From: Polyangia bacterium | GTDB taxonomy: Bacteria; Myxococcota_A; Polyangia; Polyangiales; Polyangiaceae | NCBI GenBank assembly: GCA_030433055.1 | Contig: JAUILJ010000185.1 | Span: forward strand, 1 to 10,898 | DNA length: 10,898 nt | Direction: 5' to 3' | Shown here: positions 1 through 7,333 of the stretch, in pieces | Layout of the letters: each line of letters starts with the position of its first letter | How positions within the stretch are numbered: the first letter of the stretch is position 1 | The notes under the pieces: model-generated | Seen by the model: the letters and a program-made list of their open reading frames with translations, nothing else | Told to the model about the DNA's origin: nothing | Databases searched by the model: none | Translations under genes and position numbers: made by a program

Positions 1-1
1 C

Positions 2-1093
2 CTGTTCGGAGCGCCGACTGATCCGCGGCTCGATTTGTACTCGCTCGGCACGCTGGCCTTCGAGATCTTCGCTGGCTATGTGCCGTTCGACATTCGAGAC
101 GCGGAGAGCTTCGTGCAGGCCAAGCAGGTCAGCCCCCCCGACGTGCGTAAGCTATTGGTCGACGCGCCGCCGGAGATCGCCGAGTTGATCAGTGATCTGA
201 TGAGCCCGGAGGTCGCGGCTCGCCCACAGGATGCCTCCGTCGTCCGCCGTCGCCTGCGGCAGTGCGCGCCCAGCCTCGGGACCGCCACGGGCCTCGAAGC
301 GCCGACCTATCTCAAACCTTCGCGACTCCTGGGGCGCGACCGAGAGCTGGGGCAGCTGATCGGGCTCTGGGAGTCCAGCGTGATGCGCCCGTCTCTGGCC
401 TGCATTCGAGGGCAGGCTGGCATAGGGAAGACCGCGCTGTTGCGGGAGCTCGCGCTGCGCATGCGTCGCAGTGGTGGGGTCGCCGAGCTGATCTCCTCGG
501 AGAGCAGCGCAGGTGCGTACAGTCTGATTCGACCCTTGATGCGCGCCCTGTGGCAAGAGGACGCGCGAAATCAGCCGGAGCTGGCTCGGCTCGCGCCTCA
601 CGCGGTGCGTATCCTCCCGGAAGTGGCAAAGTGGTTCGACGGCGTGAAGCCAGCTCAACCTCACAGCGACCCGGTGGAGGACCGGCGCCAGCTCTTCGCG
701 GCGCTCTGCGAGTGGGTCAAGGTGTCTCGCGGCGCTCGTAGCGTGGCTCCTGGTCGACAACGCCCACCGCGCAGACAACGCGAGCCTCGACGTGCTGCGC
801 GCGCTCCACGCCGGTTGTGGTCCCGGTCTGTGCCTGGTGCTCACCGTGCGTCCCGACGCGACGAGCCGAGATGTCGCGTTGTCGCGCCTGATTGGCGGTG
901 CGGAGCTGGACGTCGCGATCGGTCGACTCGATCAGCCCGCCGTGAGCGAACTCCTGGGGAGTCTGTTCGGCGCCACCGAGCCGTATCCCAAGCTGTGCGC
1001 GGAGATCACCGCCGCCGCGCAAGGCAACCCGGCGCTGGTTCTGGAGTTGGTCCGCGAGCTGGTGGGCGCCGGGGTGATCCAGTTCTCCGATGA
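2..1093 (+). pseudogene. Ser/Thr protein kinase-AAA ATPase regulator, N-terminal part, 5' partial, frame broken
   Basis: This is the 3' end of a kinase domain fused to an ATPase, entering from the left edge (codons run in frame from base 2). The kinase part shows subdomain IX (DLYSLG, bases 32-49), the following hydrophobic helix with GYVPF, and the subdomain XI arginine in AARPQDA. The kinase catalytic loop lies outside the window. A linker then leads to an AAA/STAND module beginning LLGRDREL, with a clear Walker A motif GQAGIGKT at 410-433. After about base 711-745 this frame turns into Arg/Pro-rich text typical of an out-of-frame reading and ends at 1093. The expected Walker B motif lies one base over, in the next frame (see the 3' part). 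The authentic product would therefore be a kinase-AAA-helical repeat protein of the PknK-like type, probably cytoplasmic and sensing or relaying a signal. Either the gene is damaged or the sequence has a one-base error. Domain calls are firm; the cellular role is unknown. Confidence 0.85.
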
Positions 1094-3176
1094 ACGCTGG
1101 CAGCTGCCGCGCGCGCTGGGCGACTTCCCGGTGCCGACTTCCCTCACTGAAGCGCTGACTCGCCGCCTCAAGCAGACCGGAGCCACCGCGCAGGGCGTGA
1201 TTGACGTGTTGACCGTGGCGGGCCGCGCGTTGGATCTCGATCTGATCACTGCCTGCAGCGAGGGGGGCGACAGCGCGGTCTTCGCGGCGCTGGACGAGCT
1301 ACGTGAGGCGGACCTGGTGAGCGAGTCCGGAGACGGCTACGACCTCGCGCCTGGCCTCTCTCGCCGGCGCTTGCTCGAGACGCTCAGTTCCGCGCGGCAA
1401 ATTAGGTTGCACGCGCTCCTCGGTCGCTTGCTGGAGCGGCGCTATGGCGAGCACGCTCGCGCTCACGCGGCGGAGCTCGCCGTGCATTTCCTACGCGGCG
1501 GCGCGAAATACAAGGCCATCCGCTACCTCGAGTGGGCGAGCACCGAGCTGTATGACGCTCAGGCCCTGGCGGACGCGCGGCCCTTGCTCGAAGAGCTCGA
1601 GGCATTGTTGCTCGGGGAAGGGGCTGCTGAGGCGCCATATGGGAGCCCGCTCCACTCACAGCTGCTCTGGGCCCGCCAGCGCCTCGCTCGCGTCGGTGTC
1701 GCGATCGACTCGGAGCTGGGCGATCGCATGCTGGAGTCCGAGCGGCGCATGTATCTGCCCGAGGTCCGCTCGCTGCCTTCGGGGGCGAACTCCTTGTTGC
1801 GGCTGAGCGAGGTGGCGCGCGTGATCGCTGCTGGGGTCATGGGGGGTAAGCTGGCCCCGACCTCGGTGCCGGAGCGGCTGATTCAGTACTTCACTGCCAC
1901 GAGCTACCAGACCGTGCTGCTGTCGATGAAGGGCGACTTTCAGAAAGCCGACGAGGTTGCTCACACGCTGCTGCCGTTCATCTTCGGCGAGCGCAATCCC
2001 GCGCGCGGGGCATACGCGACCTGTCGCTGCATCTCGCTCACTCATCAGGGGCTCGTCGCCCGGGCAGAGCGCTTCGGCAAGCTGGCCTTCGAGTCGTACC
2101 AGGATCCGAAGGTGTCCTCGCAGGTGAGCCCGGAGGACGTGGAGACGGGCCTCGGGGGGATCCATACGCTGATGACGTTGCTCTACGCGGAGCGAGGCGC
2201 GCCCCAGGGAGCCGAGTGGCTCGAGCGTTTCGATGACTACGTCCGCTCCCGGGACTCACAGAGAGCCTGGCTGATGCCAAACTATCTGCTGGCACGGCTC
2301 CAGTACCACCTGCATCGGGGCGAAGTGTTGCGCTGCCGCGAGGTAGAGGCCGAGTACAAGGCGATGCACGCTCGCAGCGGTGGCTTCAACGCCCAGGTCG
2401 AGATGAAGATCATGGTGGGGCTCGCGCGCGCTGCCGTTGCCGCGCGGGACCTGGTGGGGGCCGAGGCTTTGTGCGGTGAGCTCACCGCGTTCCCCCGCGA
2501 CCAGTGGGTTGCTCAGGGCTGGGGTAGCGTGGTGCTCGCAGAGGTGTGGAGGCAACAGCGCCTGTATCCTCGAGCCTCCGCGTCCCTCGAGGACGCGCTT
2601 GGCCATGCCATGCGTCCGGGTTCGCGCTCCTTCAAGCTGGAGATGCGCGCGCGAAACACCCAGGCTGCGCTGGCGCTGGACGTCGCTGACTACGACGCAG
2701 CTCGCCGATACGCCCAGCAGGTGCTGGAGATCGCCTGTGAGCAGCAGACTCGCAACGAGTACGAGGAGCTGTGGGCGCGTCGCGTGCTGGTGTTCATCAG
2801 TCATGAAGCGGGCGAGCCCGCCAGCGCCAAGCGTCAGCTGTCGGCGCTGGCACGCCTGGTGAACACCACCAGGAATCCTCTGTTCGAGGCGGTCTACGAG
2901 AAGCTGGTGTCCGACGGCGTGGGCGTCAGCTCCGAGGTCCTGGTCGCAGAGCATCGCGCGGCGGCGGAGCGCCTGTTTCAACGCCTTGGGTACGCACCGG
3001 AGACACTCGGTGGCTCACGACGCAGCGGCACGACGGGGCCGGGGGCGGATAGCGGCGCGTGGTGGAATCAAACCACCGATCCCGGCTTCGCGACCAGCGA
3101 TCAGGAGACCGTTGTTGCCATGCCGGAATCTGCGCTGCTTATCGAAGACAGCAGCGCTGCCAAGAAGAAGGGCTGA
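792..3176 (+). pseudogene. Kinase-AAA regulator, C-terminal part: Walker B, ATPase lid and helical repeats
   Basis: This is the continuation of the kinase-ATPase gene in the +1-shifted frame. The frame is open from base 648 (a TGA sits at 645-647). The Walker B motif WLLVDNAH is at 744-767, upstream of the first possible start (GTG 792), so 792 is not a real start and the reading belongs to the upstream gene. After Walker B come LVLTVRPD (a sensor-type strand), a winged-helix-like segment with AQGNPALVLELVREL, and then some 600 residues of mostly amphipathic helices, with many Ala/Leu/Arg pairs, that resemble degenerate TPR repeats. The last 60 residues are Gly/Ser/Thr-rich and end in AAKKKG. 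I see no LuxR-type DNA-binding helix-turn-helix at the C-terminus, so output is probably by kinase activity or protein contacts. The stop TGA is at 3174-3176. The 3' part is free of further frame breaks, which argues for a single recent lesion or a sequencing error. Confidence 0.85.
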
Positions 3177-3185
3177 GTCGCGGAC

Positions 3186-3197
3186 TGGCAGCTGCCA
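3186..3197. repeat. Perfect 12-bp palindrome after the kinase gene
   Basis: TGGCAGCTGCCA reads identically on both strands. It starts 9 bases after the kinase-gene stop codon. With no T-run behind it, it is not a typical intrinsic terminator. It could be a protein site or chance in GC-rich DNA. Confidence 0.4.
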
Positions 3198-3264
3198 CGG
3201 CGCGGCGCGAGGGGCATGGCCGTGTCGCGTCCTCGGTAGCTTCCGAGCGCTGGTCGCGCAAACA

Positions 3265-3278
3265 AAGCCGCGCGGCTT
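3265..3278. repeat. Perfect 14-bp GC-rich palindrome
   Basis: AAGCCGCGCGGCTT is self-complementary and is followed by a second tiny inverted repeat, CGCA-TTTCG-TGCG (3279-3291). It lies mid-way between the kinase gene stop and the lipoprotein start. It might end transcription of the kinase gene without a good T-run, or be an extragenic palindrome repeated elsewhere in the genome. Neither is proven by this window. Confidence 0.45.
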
Positions 3279-3310
3279 CGCATTTCGTGCGAACCTCGGT
3301 GTCCTGAGCT

Positions 3311-3339
3311 GTGTGCGCCGCGGGTTCGTGTGCGCCGCG
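3311..3339. repeat. 12-bp tandem direct repeat with 5-bp spacer upstream of lipoprotein gene
   Basis: GTGTGCGCCGCG occurs at 3311-3322 and again at 3328-3339, a period of 17 bases, ending 29 bases before the lipoprotein ATG. Its position just upstream of the ribosome binding site suits a regulator that binds two direct half sites. A chance duplication is also possible. Confidence 0.45.
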
Positions 3340-3352
3340 AAGAGCGCCGGAT

Positions 3353-3360
3353 GGAGGAGA
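3353..3360 (+). promoter_or_regulatory. Ribosome binding site of the 3369 lipoprotein gene
   Basis: GGAGGAGA lies 8 bases before ATG 3369. It favours that start over the in-frame GTG 3330 and ATG 3351, which would also put charged residues ahead of the signal peptide. Confidence 0.75.
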
Positions 3361-3368
3361 AAGAGCAG

Positions 3369-4205
3369 ATGTCGAGAGGGAGTCGCTGGCTGGGACGTTT
3401 TGCGCTTTGTGCCGCGTGCGTGGCGTCGCTCGCCGTCGTCAGCTGTGGGCCACCATGTCGCAGTGAGTCGCCGCAATCCGAGCGCGCCTGGGAGACCGCC
3501 GTGAAGAAGATGGAGGTTCTCCCTCTGAAGCCCAAGTCGGCCATCTCCATCAAGCGCGACGTGCACAACATCGTGATCGACGCTGACGCTGCGGACGTCG
3601 CGCAGGCCTTCCAGGACGTGATGATCGACACCAAGAGACACTTCGGGTTGATCAAGCTTCAGCGCATGCGCGCGAACGAGGGCAAGCCCTTTTCCGTGGG
3701 GGAACGATTTCAGGGGCAGTACACCCTGACACTGGCCAAAGATGAGTGGCCAGCGTTCTGGCGCAAGATCTTCGATGACCTGTACGATGAGGAGGCGGTG
3801 CAGGTGATCGTCTGTGAGATCCAGAACAGCCTGCTGAGCGACTACGGCGAGCTGTCCCTCCTGGAGCTGAACCCGAAGCCGGGCGAGCCGTACCGCATGC
3901 AGTACCGCTATCTCGGTCACACGGATCCGAAGAGCGGTTCTCCCATTGCCGGCAGTTCCATGTTCATCGTGACGCCCATCGTGGACATGAAGGAACTCAA
4001 TGCCCTGGGCGTGAGCAAGGCCTCGAAGCTGACGCAGGTCTTCGAGTACCAGGAGCAGACGGACTTCTTCGCCTACTTCTTCTCCGCCGGTGGCCTCAAG
4101 CTACACAACCAGGTCGTCTACAGTCAGGCGAAGCAGGCCGCGGAGCTGATCGGCGCGAAGATCATCGATAGCGACATCCCCAAAGAGTACCAGGCGGGGC
4201 TGTAG
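3369..4205 (+). CDS. Predicted lipoprotein of unknown function, 278 aa
   Basis: The start ATG 3369 has a strong Shine-Dalgarno sequence. The N-terminus is a type II signal peptide: basic MSRGSR, a hydrophobic stretch, then the lipobox VVSC with the lipidated cysteine at residue 26 followed by Gly. The protein should be secreted and anchored to a membrane. The mature part is soluble and mixed alpha/beta. It has an amphipathic helix near residues 58-75, strands around GERFQGQYTL and RMQYRYLGHT, a strand ending in MFIVTPIV, and a long C-terminal helix rich in Ala/Gln (HNQVVYSQAKQAAELIGAKI). That order resembles a helix-grip (SRPBCC/START-like) fold that could hold a hydrophobic ligand, but this is an inference from pattern only and I recognise no named family. 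The gene stands alone between the kinase gene and a convergent gene. Confidence 0.85.
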   Translation: MSRGSRWLGRFALCAACVASLAVVSCGPPCRSESPQSERAWETAVKKMEVLPLKPKSAISIKRDVHNIVIDADAADVAQAFQDVMIDTKRHFGLIKLQRMRANEGKPFSVGERFQGQYTLTLAKDEWPAFWRKIFDDLYDEEAVQVIVCEIQNSLLSDYGELSLLELNPKPGEPYRMQYRYLGHTDPKSGSPIAGSSMFIVTPIVDMKELNALGVSKASKLTQVFEYQEQTDFFAYFFSAGGLKLHNQVVYSQAKQAAELIGAKIIDSDIPKEYQAGL

Positions 4206-4257
4206 GCCCGGCGCGGCGCGGGGACTTGCCTCCTGCCCCTTGGCGCTCCTCTCCCCC

Positions 4258-4294
4258 AAAAAAACAAGCCCCACCGGCGTTGGCCAGTGGGGCT
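4258..4294 (-). terminator. Rho-independent terminator of the 4318-5013 lipoprotein gene
   Basis: On the minus strand the stem AGCCCCAC (4294-4287) pairs with GTGGGGCT (4274-4267) around a 12-base loop. A short T-rich tract follows, ending in seven T (4264-4258). It lies 24 bases beyond the stop codon at 4318. Read on the plus strand it lacks a T-run, so it serves mainly the minus-strand gene. Confidence 0.85.
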
Positions 4295-4317
4295 GCTTGG
4301 TCTGAGCCGTGGGGTGA

Positions 4318-5013
4318 TCAGGTTCCGGGAGGGAACAACTTCTGCACGACTTCCGACAGCTTCTTCACGGTGTTCGGCTTCATCCCGGTGTTGGGGTGAG
4401 GCCAGGCGAAGCCACGGGCCTCCACTCGGTTGCACGAGAAGGAGACGAGCAGTTCGTTGTTGCCCATCGCCGACGACCAGGCGAGGCCCATCTCGGCGTA
4501 CATGCAGTTCGCCTGGTTGGAGTCGAAGTTGCTGTCGTCACCGAAGATCTTGCCGAGGTCTTCGCGCAGGTCCTCGTCCATGACCGGGGTCTGGCTCAGG
4601 ATGCGGAAGTTGGGCTGAGTGCTCGGGAAACGAGGCGCGTCGGGCTGGGCTTGAAGCGGCGTCTGTGGAGTGGCGCCACCGAGCATGCCGGGTGGCAGCA
4701 ATCCGGGCGGAATCAACTGCTGCAGTCCTTGGGCGCCCGCTTGCACCCACTGCTGGATCTCCGGAGGCAAGCCGGGGATGGCACCGGGCTGCGCCGTGGG
4801 CTGAGCCGCGGCCGGAGGCTCGTAGTTCTGCAGGCGGAAGGCAGTTGCTTGAGAGGTCTTCAGGGTGTCGAACGGCGCGGCGGGCTTGCCAGCACATCCG
4901 GTGCCCACGGCGAGCAGGCCGACGACGCAGCCAGCCTTGAGTGCGCTAGACAGTGCCGAACGTCCACGTGAAGGGGTCTTGTTGGCTGAGCTTACTTCAG
5001 GGCTTCTGGTCAT
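4318..5013 (-). CDS. Predicted Pro/Gln-rich lipoprotein of unknown function, 231 aa
   Basis: The start ATG is at 5013-5011, with GAGGAGA a few bases upstream. The leader is long (about 39 residues): a charged, Ser-rich front, then GCVVGLLAVGTGC with the probable lipidated Cys at residue 40. The lipobox is not canonical at -3 (Gly), so lipidation is likely but not certain. Residues 65-135 are a low-complexity Pro/Gln/Ala/Gly linker, probably disordered and reaching away from the membrane. The C-terminal domain (about 135-231) is compact. It holds two cysteines (170 and 194) that could form a disulfide, a Trp-containing segment GLAWSSAMGNN, and a Pro/His patch WPHPNTGMKP. I do not recognise the family. 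The gene is divergent from the SDR epimerase at 5077 and has its own terminator, so it is probably monocistronic. Confidence 0.85.
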   Translation of the reverse strand: MTRSPEVSSANKTPSRGRSALSSALKAGCVVGLLAVGTGCAGKPAAPFDTLKTSQATAFRLQNYEPPAAAQPTAQPGAIPGLPPEIQQWVQAGAQGLQQLIPPGLLPPGMLGGATPQTPLQAQPDAPRFPSTQPNFRILSQTPVMDEDLREDLGKIFGDDSNFDSNQANCMYAEMGLAWSSAMGNNELLVSFSCNRVEARGFAWPHPNTGMKPNTVKKLSEVVQKLFPPGT

Positions 5014-5076
5014 GGTCTCCTCGAGAGTGCGGTCCTATAGGACTTTAGACGAAAGCAATAGAACGGGACTTCAAGC
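5014..5076. promoter_or_regulatory. Divergent promoter region with a 12-bp palindrome
   Basis: This 63-bp gap between two divergent start codons must hold both ribosome binding sites and probably both promoters. A perfect palindrome GTCCTATAGGAC sits at 5032-5043, near the middle, and its core is AT-rich in an otherwise GC-rich window. It could be an operator shared by both genes, and its TATAG core could also serve as a -10 element. On the minus strand TTGAAG and TCTAAA 19 bases apart are a weak promoter candidate; I see no convincing plus-strand -35/-10 pair. Confidence 0.55.
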
Positions 5077-5991
5077 GTGAAAACAATACTGATTTCGGGG
5101 GGTACCGGGTTTGTCGGCGGGGAACTGGTGGCCCAGCTCACCGCCCGAGGCGATCGCGTCCTCGTGCTGACTCGAAACAAGACAGCCAAGCGCGGCGCTA
5201 GCCTCCCCACCGGCGCCGAGCTGGTCGAGTGGGACCCCTACCACGCGGGCGATTGGTTCCGCCAGGTCGACGGCTGCGATGCGCTCGTCCACTTGGCTGG
5301 GGAGCCAGTGATCGGGACTCGCTGGAACGAGGCGTTCAAGCGCCGCGTGATGGACAGCCGGGTCGTTCCTGCGCAGCTCCTGGTGCAGGCCATCGAGCGC
5401 GCGGCAAAGCGCCCCGACGTGTTCGTGACTGCCTCGGGGGTTGGCTACTACGGGGACACGCAGGAGCCCTGCCCCGAGGACACTCCGCCGGGCGACGACT
5501 TCCTGGCGGGCGTGACAGTCGCCTGGGAAGGCGCCGCGAGGCAGGCGGAGGCGCTCGGGGTGAGGGTGGTCAGGGCGAGACTGGGGATCGTGTTCGGTGC
5601 GAGCGGCGGCGCGCTGGAGCAGATGGTCAAGCCGTTCAAGCTGTTCGCTGGAGGCCCCATCGGGAGCGGCGAACAGATCGTGTCGTGGATCCACCTGACC
5701 GACTGCGTCCGGATGCTGATCGAGGCCATCGACGACAGCGCGCTGCGCGGACCGGTCAACGTGACGGCCCCTGAGCCCGTGTCCAACGCCGAGCTAGCGG
5801 ACTGCATCGGCAACGTCCTGCATCGTCCGAGTAGTGTTCGGGTGCCTGCCTTTGCGCTCAAGCTGCGCTTTGGTGAGGGGGCGACGCCGCTCTTGACCGG
5901 CCAACGAGCGATCCCCCAGGTTATGCTGCAGCGAGGCTTCGAGTGGCAATACCCCGAGCTGGAGGGCGCGCTGCGGGGAGCACTGAGCTGA
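5077..5991 (+). CDS. TIGR01777-family SDR epimerase (YfcH-like NAD-dependent epimerase/dehydratase), 304 aa
   Basis: This is a complete extended short-chain dehydrogenase-like protein. The N-terminal Rossmann motif GGTGFVG is at residues 8-14. The family's ASGVGYYGD signature is at 119-127 (Tyr in the active-site region), followed by the acidic EDTPPGDDFLAGV segment, RLGIVFG, and the downstream SWIHLTDCVRMLIEAI and GPVNVTAPEPVSNAEL blocks. The C-terminal part ends with GARRG-like helices typical of the DUF1731 tail of this family. The length matches the family's usual 295-310 residues. It should be cytoplasmic and bind NAD(P); the substrate of this family, which includes E. coli YfcH, is not established. 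The GTG start is chosen because it directly precedes the family's KTILISGGTG beginning. The ribosome binding site is weak (GGGA about 8 bases upstream). No partner gene suggests a pathway. Confidence 0.93.
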   Translation: MKTILISGGTGFVGGELVAQLTARGDRVLVLTRNKTAKRGASLPTGAELVEWDPYHAGDWFRQVDGCDALVHLAGEPVIGTRWNEAFKRRVMDSRVVPAQLLVQAIERAAKRPDVFVTASGVGYYGDTQEPCPEDTPPGDDFLAGVTVAWEGAARQAEALGVRVVRARLGIVFGASGGALEQMVKPFKLFAGGPIGSGEQIVSWIHLTDCVRMLIEAIDDSALRGPVNVTAPEPVSNAELADCIGNVLHRPSSVRVPAFALKLRFGEGATPLLTGQRAIPQVMLQRGFEWQYPELEGALRGALS

Positions 5992-6016
5992 GCGCGGCGA
6001 CGCGAGCGAGCTCTGA

Positions 6017-6035
6017 TGTATACTTTTCGTATACA
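6017..6035. promoter_or_regulatory. AT-rich 19-bp inverted repeat, operator candidate upstream of the potassium channel gene
   Basis: TGTATAC (6017-6023) and GTATACA (6029-6035) are perfect inverted halves around a 5-base spacer. It begins 26 bases after the epimerase stop codon and 131 bases before the channel ATG at 6166. The AT-rich symmetry in very GC-rich DNA looks like the site of a homodimeric repressor. As a hairpin it is too weak to be a good terminator. Confidence 0.6.
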
Positions 6036-6165
6036 CAGAGAACGGATTCGTGGTGTAGGCTCACGGCGCGACCGTTTCCATAAGGCAACGGATCGCCCGC
6101 GCCTGCGCCAAGCTAGCTCGGTTCGGCGGGGGCTGCCAGAGCAGTTGCGATCGTGTACAGTCCCG

Positions 6166-7212
6166 ATGCGCATGCTGCATCTGCCCTTTCGCCGTGTGGC
6201 AATCGCCCTGCTCGTGCTGGGCTCCGTCACCGTTGGCGGGGGAGTGATGCTGTGGCTTGCGACCGGGAGGGTCTACTCCCTGGAAGACGCGGTGTACTTC
6301 GCGGTGATCACCGTCTCCACGGTGGGCTACGGCGAACTCCCGGAGATGTCTCCGGCAGCGCGCGTGGTCACGAGCTTGATGATCATCGCGGGCATCGGCG
6401 CCATCGCCTTCTTTCAGAGCACGCTGACTGCGCTGCTGGTTGAGGGGGCGATCGGCAAAGCATTTCGAAAGCGAAGGATGGAAAAGCGAATCCTAGCGTT
6501 GCGAGATCACTTCATCGTCGCGGGTGCAGGGCGCACCGGGCGAATGGTCGTGGGGGAGCTCATCCAGTCGGGCGTGGACTTCGTGGTGATCGACTCCGAC
6601 GAGCATCACATTCACCGTATCCAGCACGAGTTCGACGTGAGTCTGCTGTACGTGGTCGGTGACGCGACTGAAGACCACTCGCTCCTGGAGGCGGGGATCA
6701 CCCACGCGCGTGGCCTCGTTGCCTGCTTGACCAACGACCCGCAGAACCTTTTCGTGACACTTTCCGCGCGGTCACTCAACGCCCAGGCACGGGTCGTGAG
6801 CAAGGTGGTCGAAGCGGAGAACGAGCCCAAGATGCTCAAGGCCGGTGCGAACACCACGGTCAGTCCGAACCAGATCGGCGGGGTGCGTCTGGCGAGCGAG
6901 CTGGTGCGGCCGAAGCTCACCCGGTTCCTGGATGAGACCTTGCGCCAGCAAGGGGCCGCCCTGCGCTTCGATGAGGTGGAGATGCCGCCCGAGAGCCCGT
7001 TCGTCAACTCGACGCTCTCGCAGATCCCGATTCGTCAGCGCACGAACTTGCTGGTCATGGCCTTGCGCGATCCTGACGGTACGCTCAGCTTCAACCCGCC
7101 AGCGTCCCAGGCCATATCCGCAGGGACTCAGCTGATCGTCATCGGCGGGCCCGAGGACATCGTGACGTTGCGTGAGATGCTTGGCGTCGCGCGTCACACC
7201 ATCCACGGCTGA
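6166..7212 (+). CDS. Two-TM potassium channel with RCK (TrkA-N/TrkA-C) domains, 348 aa
   Basis: This is an inner-membrane K+ channel subunit of the MthK/Kch type. TM1 is at about residues 9-32, the pore helix and selectivity filter STVGYG at 51-56, and TM2 at about 66-92. A basic linker (FRKRRMEKR) follows. The RCK N-domain is a Rossmann fold with GAGRTG at 120-125, an acidic strand end VVIDSD, and VVGDATEDHSLLEAGI as in TrkA-N. The last 90 residues form a TrkA-C module (LRFDEVEMPPESPFV through QLIVIGGPEDI). Four subunits would form the pore, with the RCK ring gating it in response to nucleotide or ions. ATG 6166 (or ATG 6172) is preferred: the in-frame extension back to 6016 is Arg-rich, lacks family character and runs through the 6017-6035 palindrome. 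The ribosome binding site is not obvious, so the start is moderately certain. Confidence 0.92.
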   Translation: MRMLHLPFRRVAIALLVLGSVTVGGGVMLWLATGRVYSLEDAVYFAVITVSTVGYGELPEMSPAARVVTSLMIIAGIGAIAFFQSTLTALLVEGAIGKAFRKRRMEKRILALRDHFIVAGAGRTGRMVVGELIQSGVDFVVIDSDEHHIHRIQHEFDVSLLYVVGDATEDHSLLEAGITHARGLVACLTNDPQNLFVTLSARSLNAQARVVSKVVEAENEPKMLKAGANTTVSPNQIGGVRLASELVRPKLTRFLDETLRQQGAALRFDEVEMPPESPFVNSTLSQIPIRQRTNLLVMALRDPDGTLSFNPPASQAISAGTQLIVIGGPEDIVTLREMLGVARHTIHG

Positions 7213-7236
7213 CCCGAGATCCAGCGTCCGCGAGAC

Positions 7237-7271
7237 AAAAGCAAAGCGACGCAGGCCAGGGCCTGCGTCGC
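7237..7271 (-). terminator. Strong hairpin between convergent genes, terminator of the 7334-7711 gene and possibly of the channel gene
   Basis: GCGACGCAGGC (7246-7256) pairs perfectly with GCCTGCGTCGC (7261-7271) around a 4-base loop. On the minus strand it is followed by T-rich TTTGCTTTTGTC, giving a plausible intrinsic terminator 62 bases past the stop at 7334. On the plus strand the following bases (GTTCGTCGTT) are only partly T-rich, so bidirectional use is possible but weaker. Confidence 0.75.
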
Positions 7272-7333
7272 GTTCGTCGTTGCGGCTCTGGGTGAGGCCG
7301 CGGTCGTTGCTCAGCGTTTCGTTTCGACGAAGA

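Noticed and set aside
152..844. 230-codon minus-strand open frame
   Set aside because: It is antisense to the kinase-ATPase coding region, with composition typical of a shadow frame.
792..3176. GTG 792 as the genuine start of an independent gene
   Set aside because: The Walker B motif lies upstream of it in the same frame and the matching Walker A is in the neighbouring frame upstream, so this is the 3' part of a broken gene.
3015..3920. 301-codon open frame on the minus strand over the kinase 3' end and the lipoprotein gene
   Set aside because: It spans an intergenic region and lies opposite a gene with a clear signal peptide and ribosome binding site. Its His/Arg/Leu-rich text is typical of antisense frames in GC-rich DNA.
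6016..6165. N-terminal extension of the potassium channel to ATG 6016
   Set aside because: It would add 50 mostly Arg-rich residues not seen in the family and would translate through the AT-rich inverted repeat at 6017-6035.
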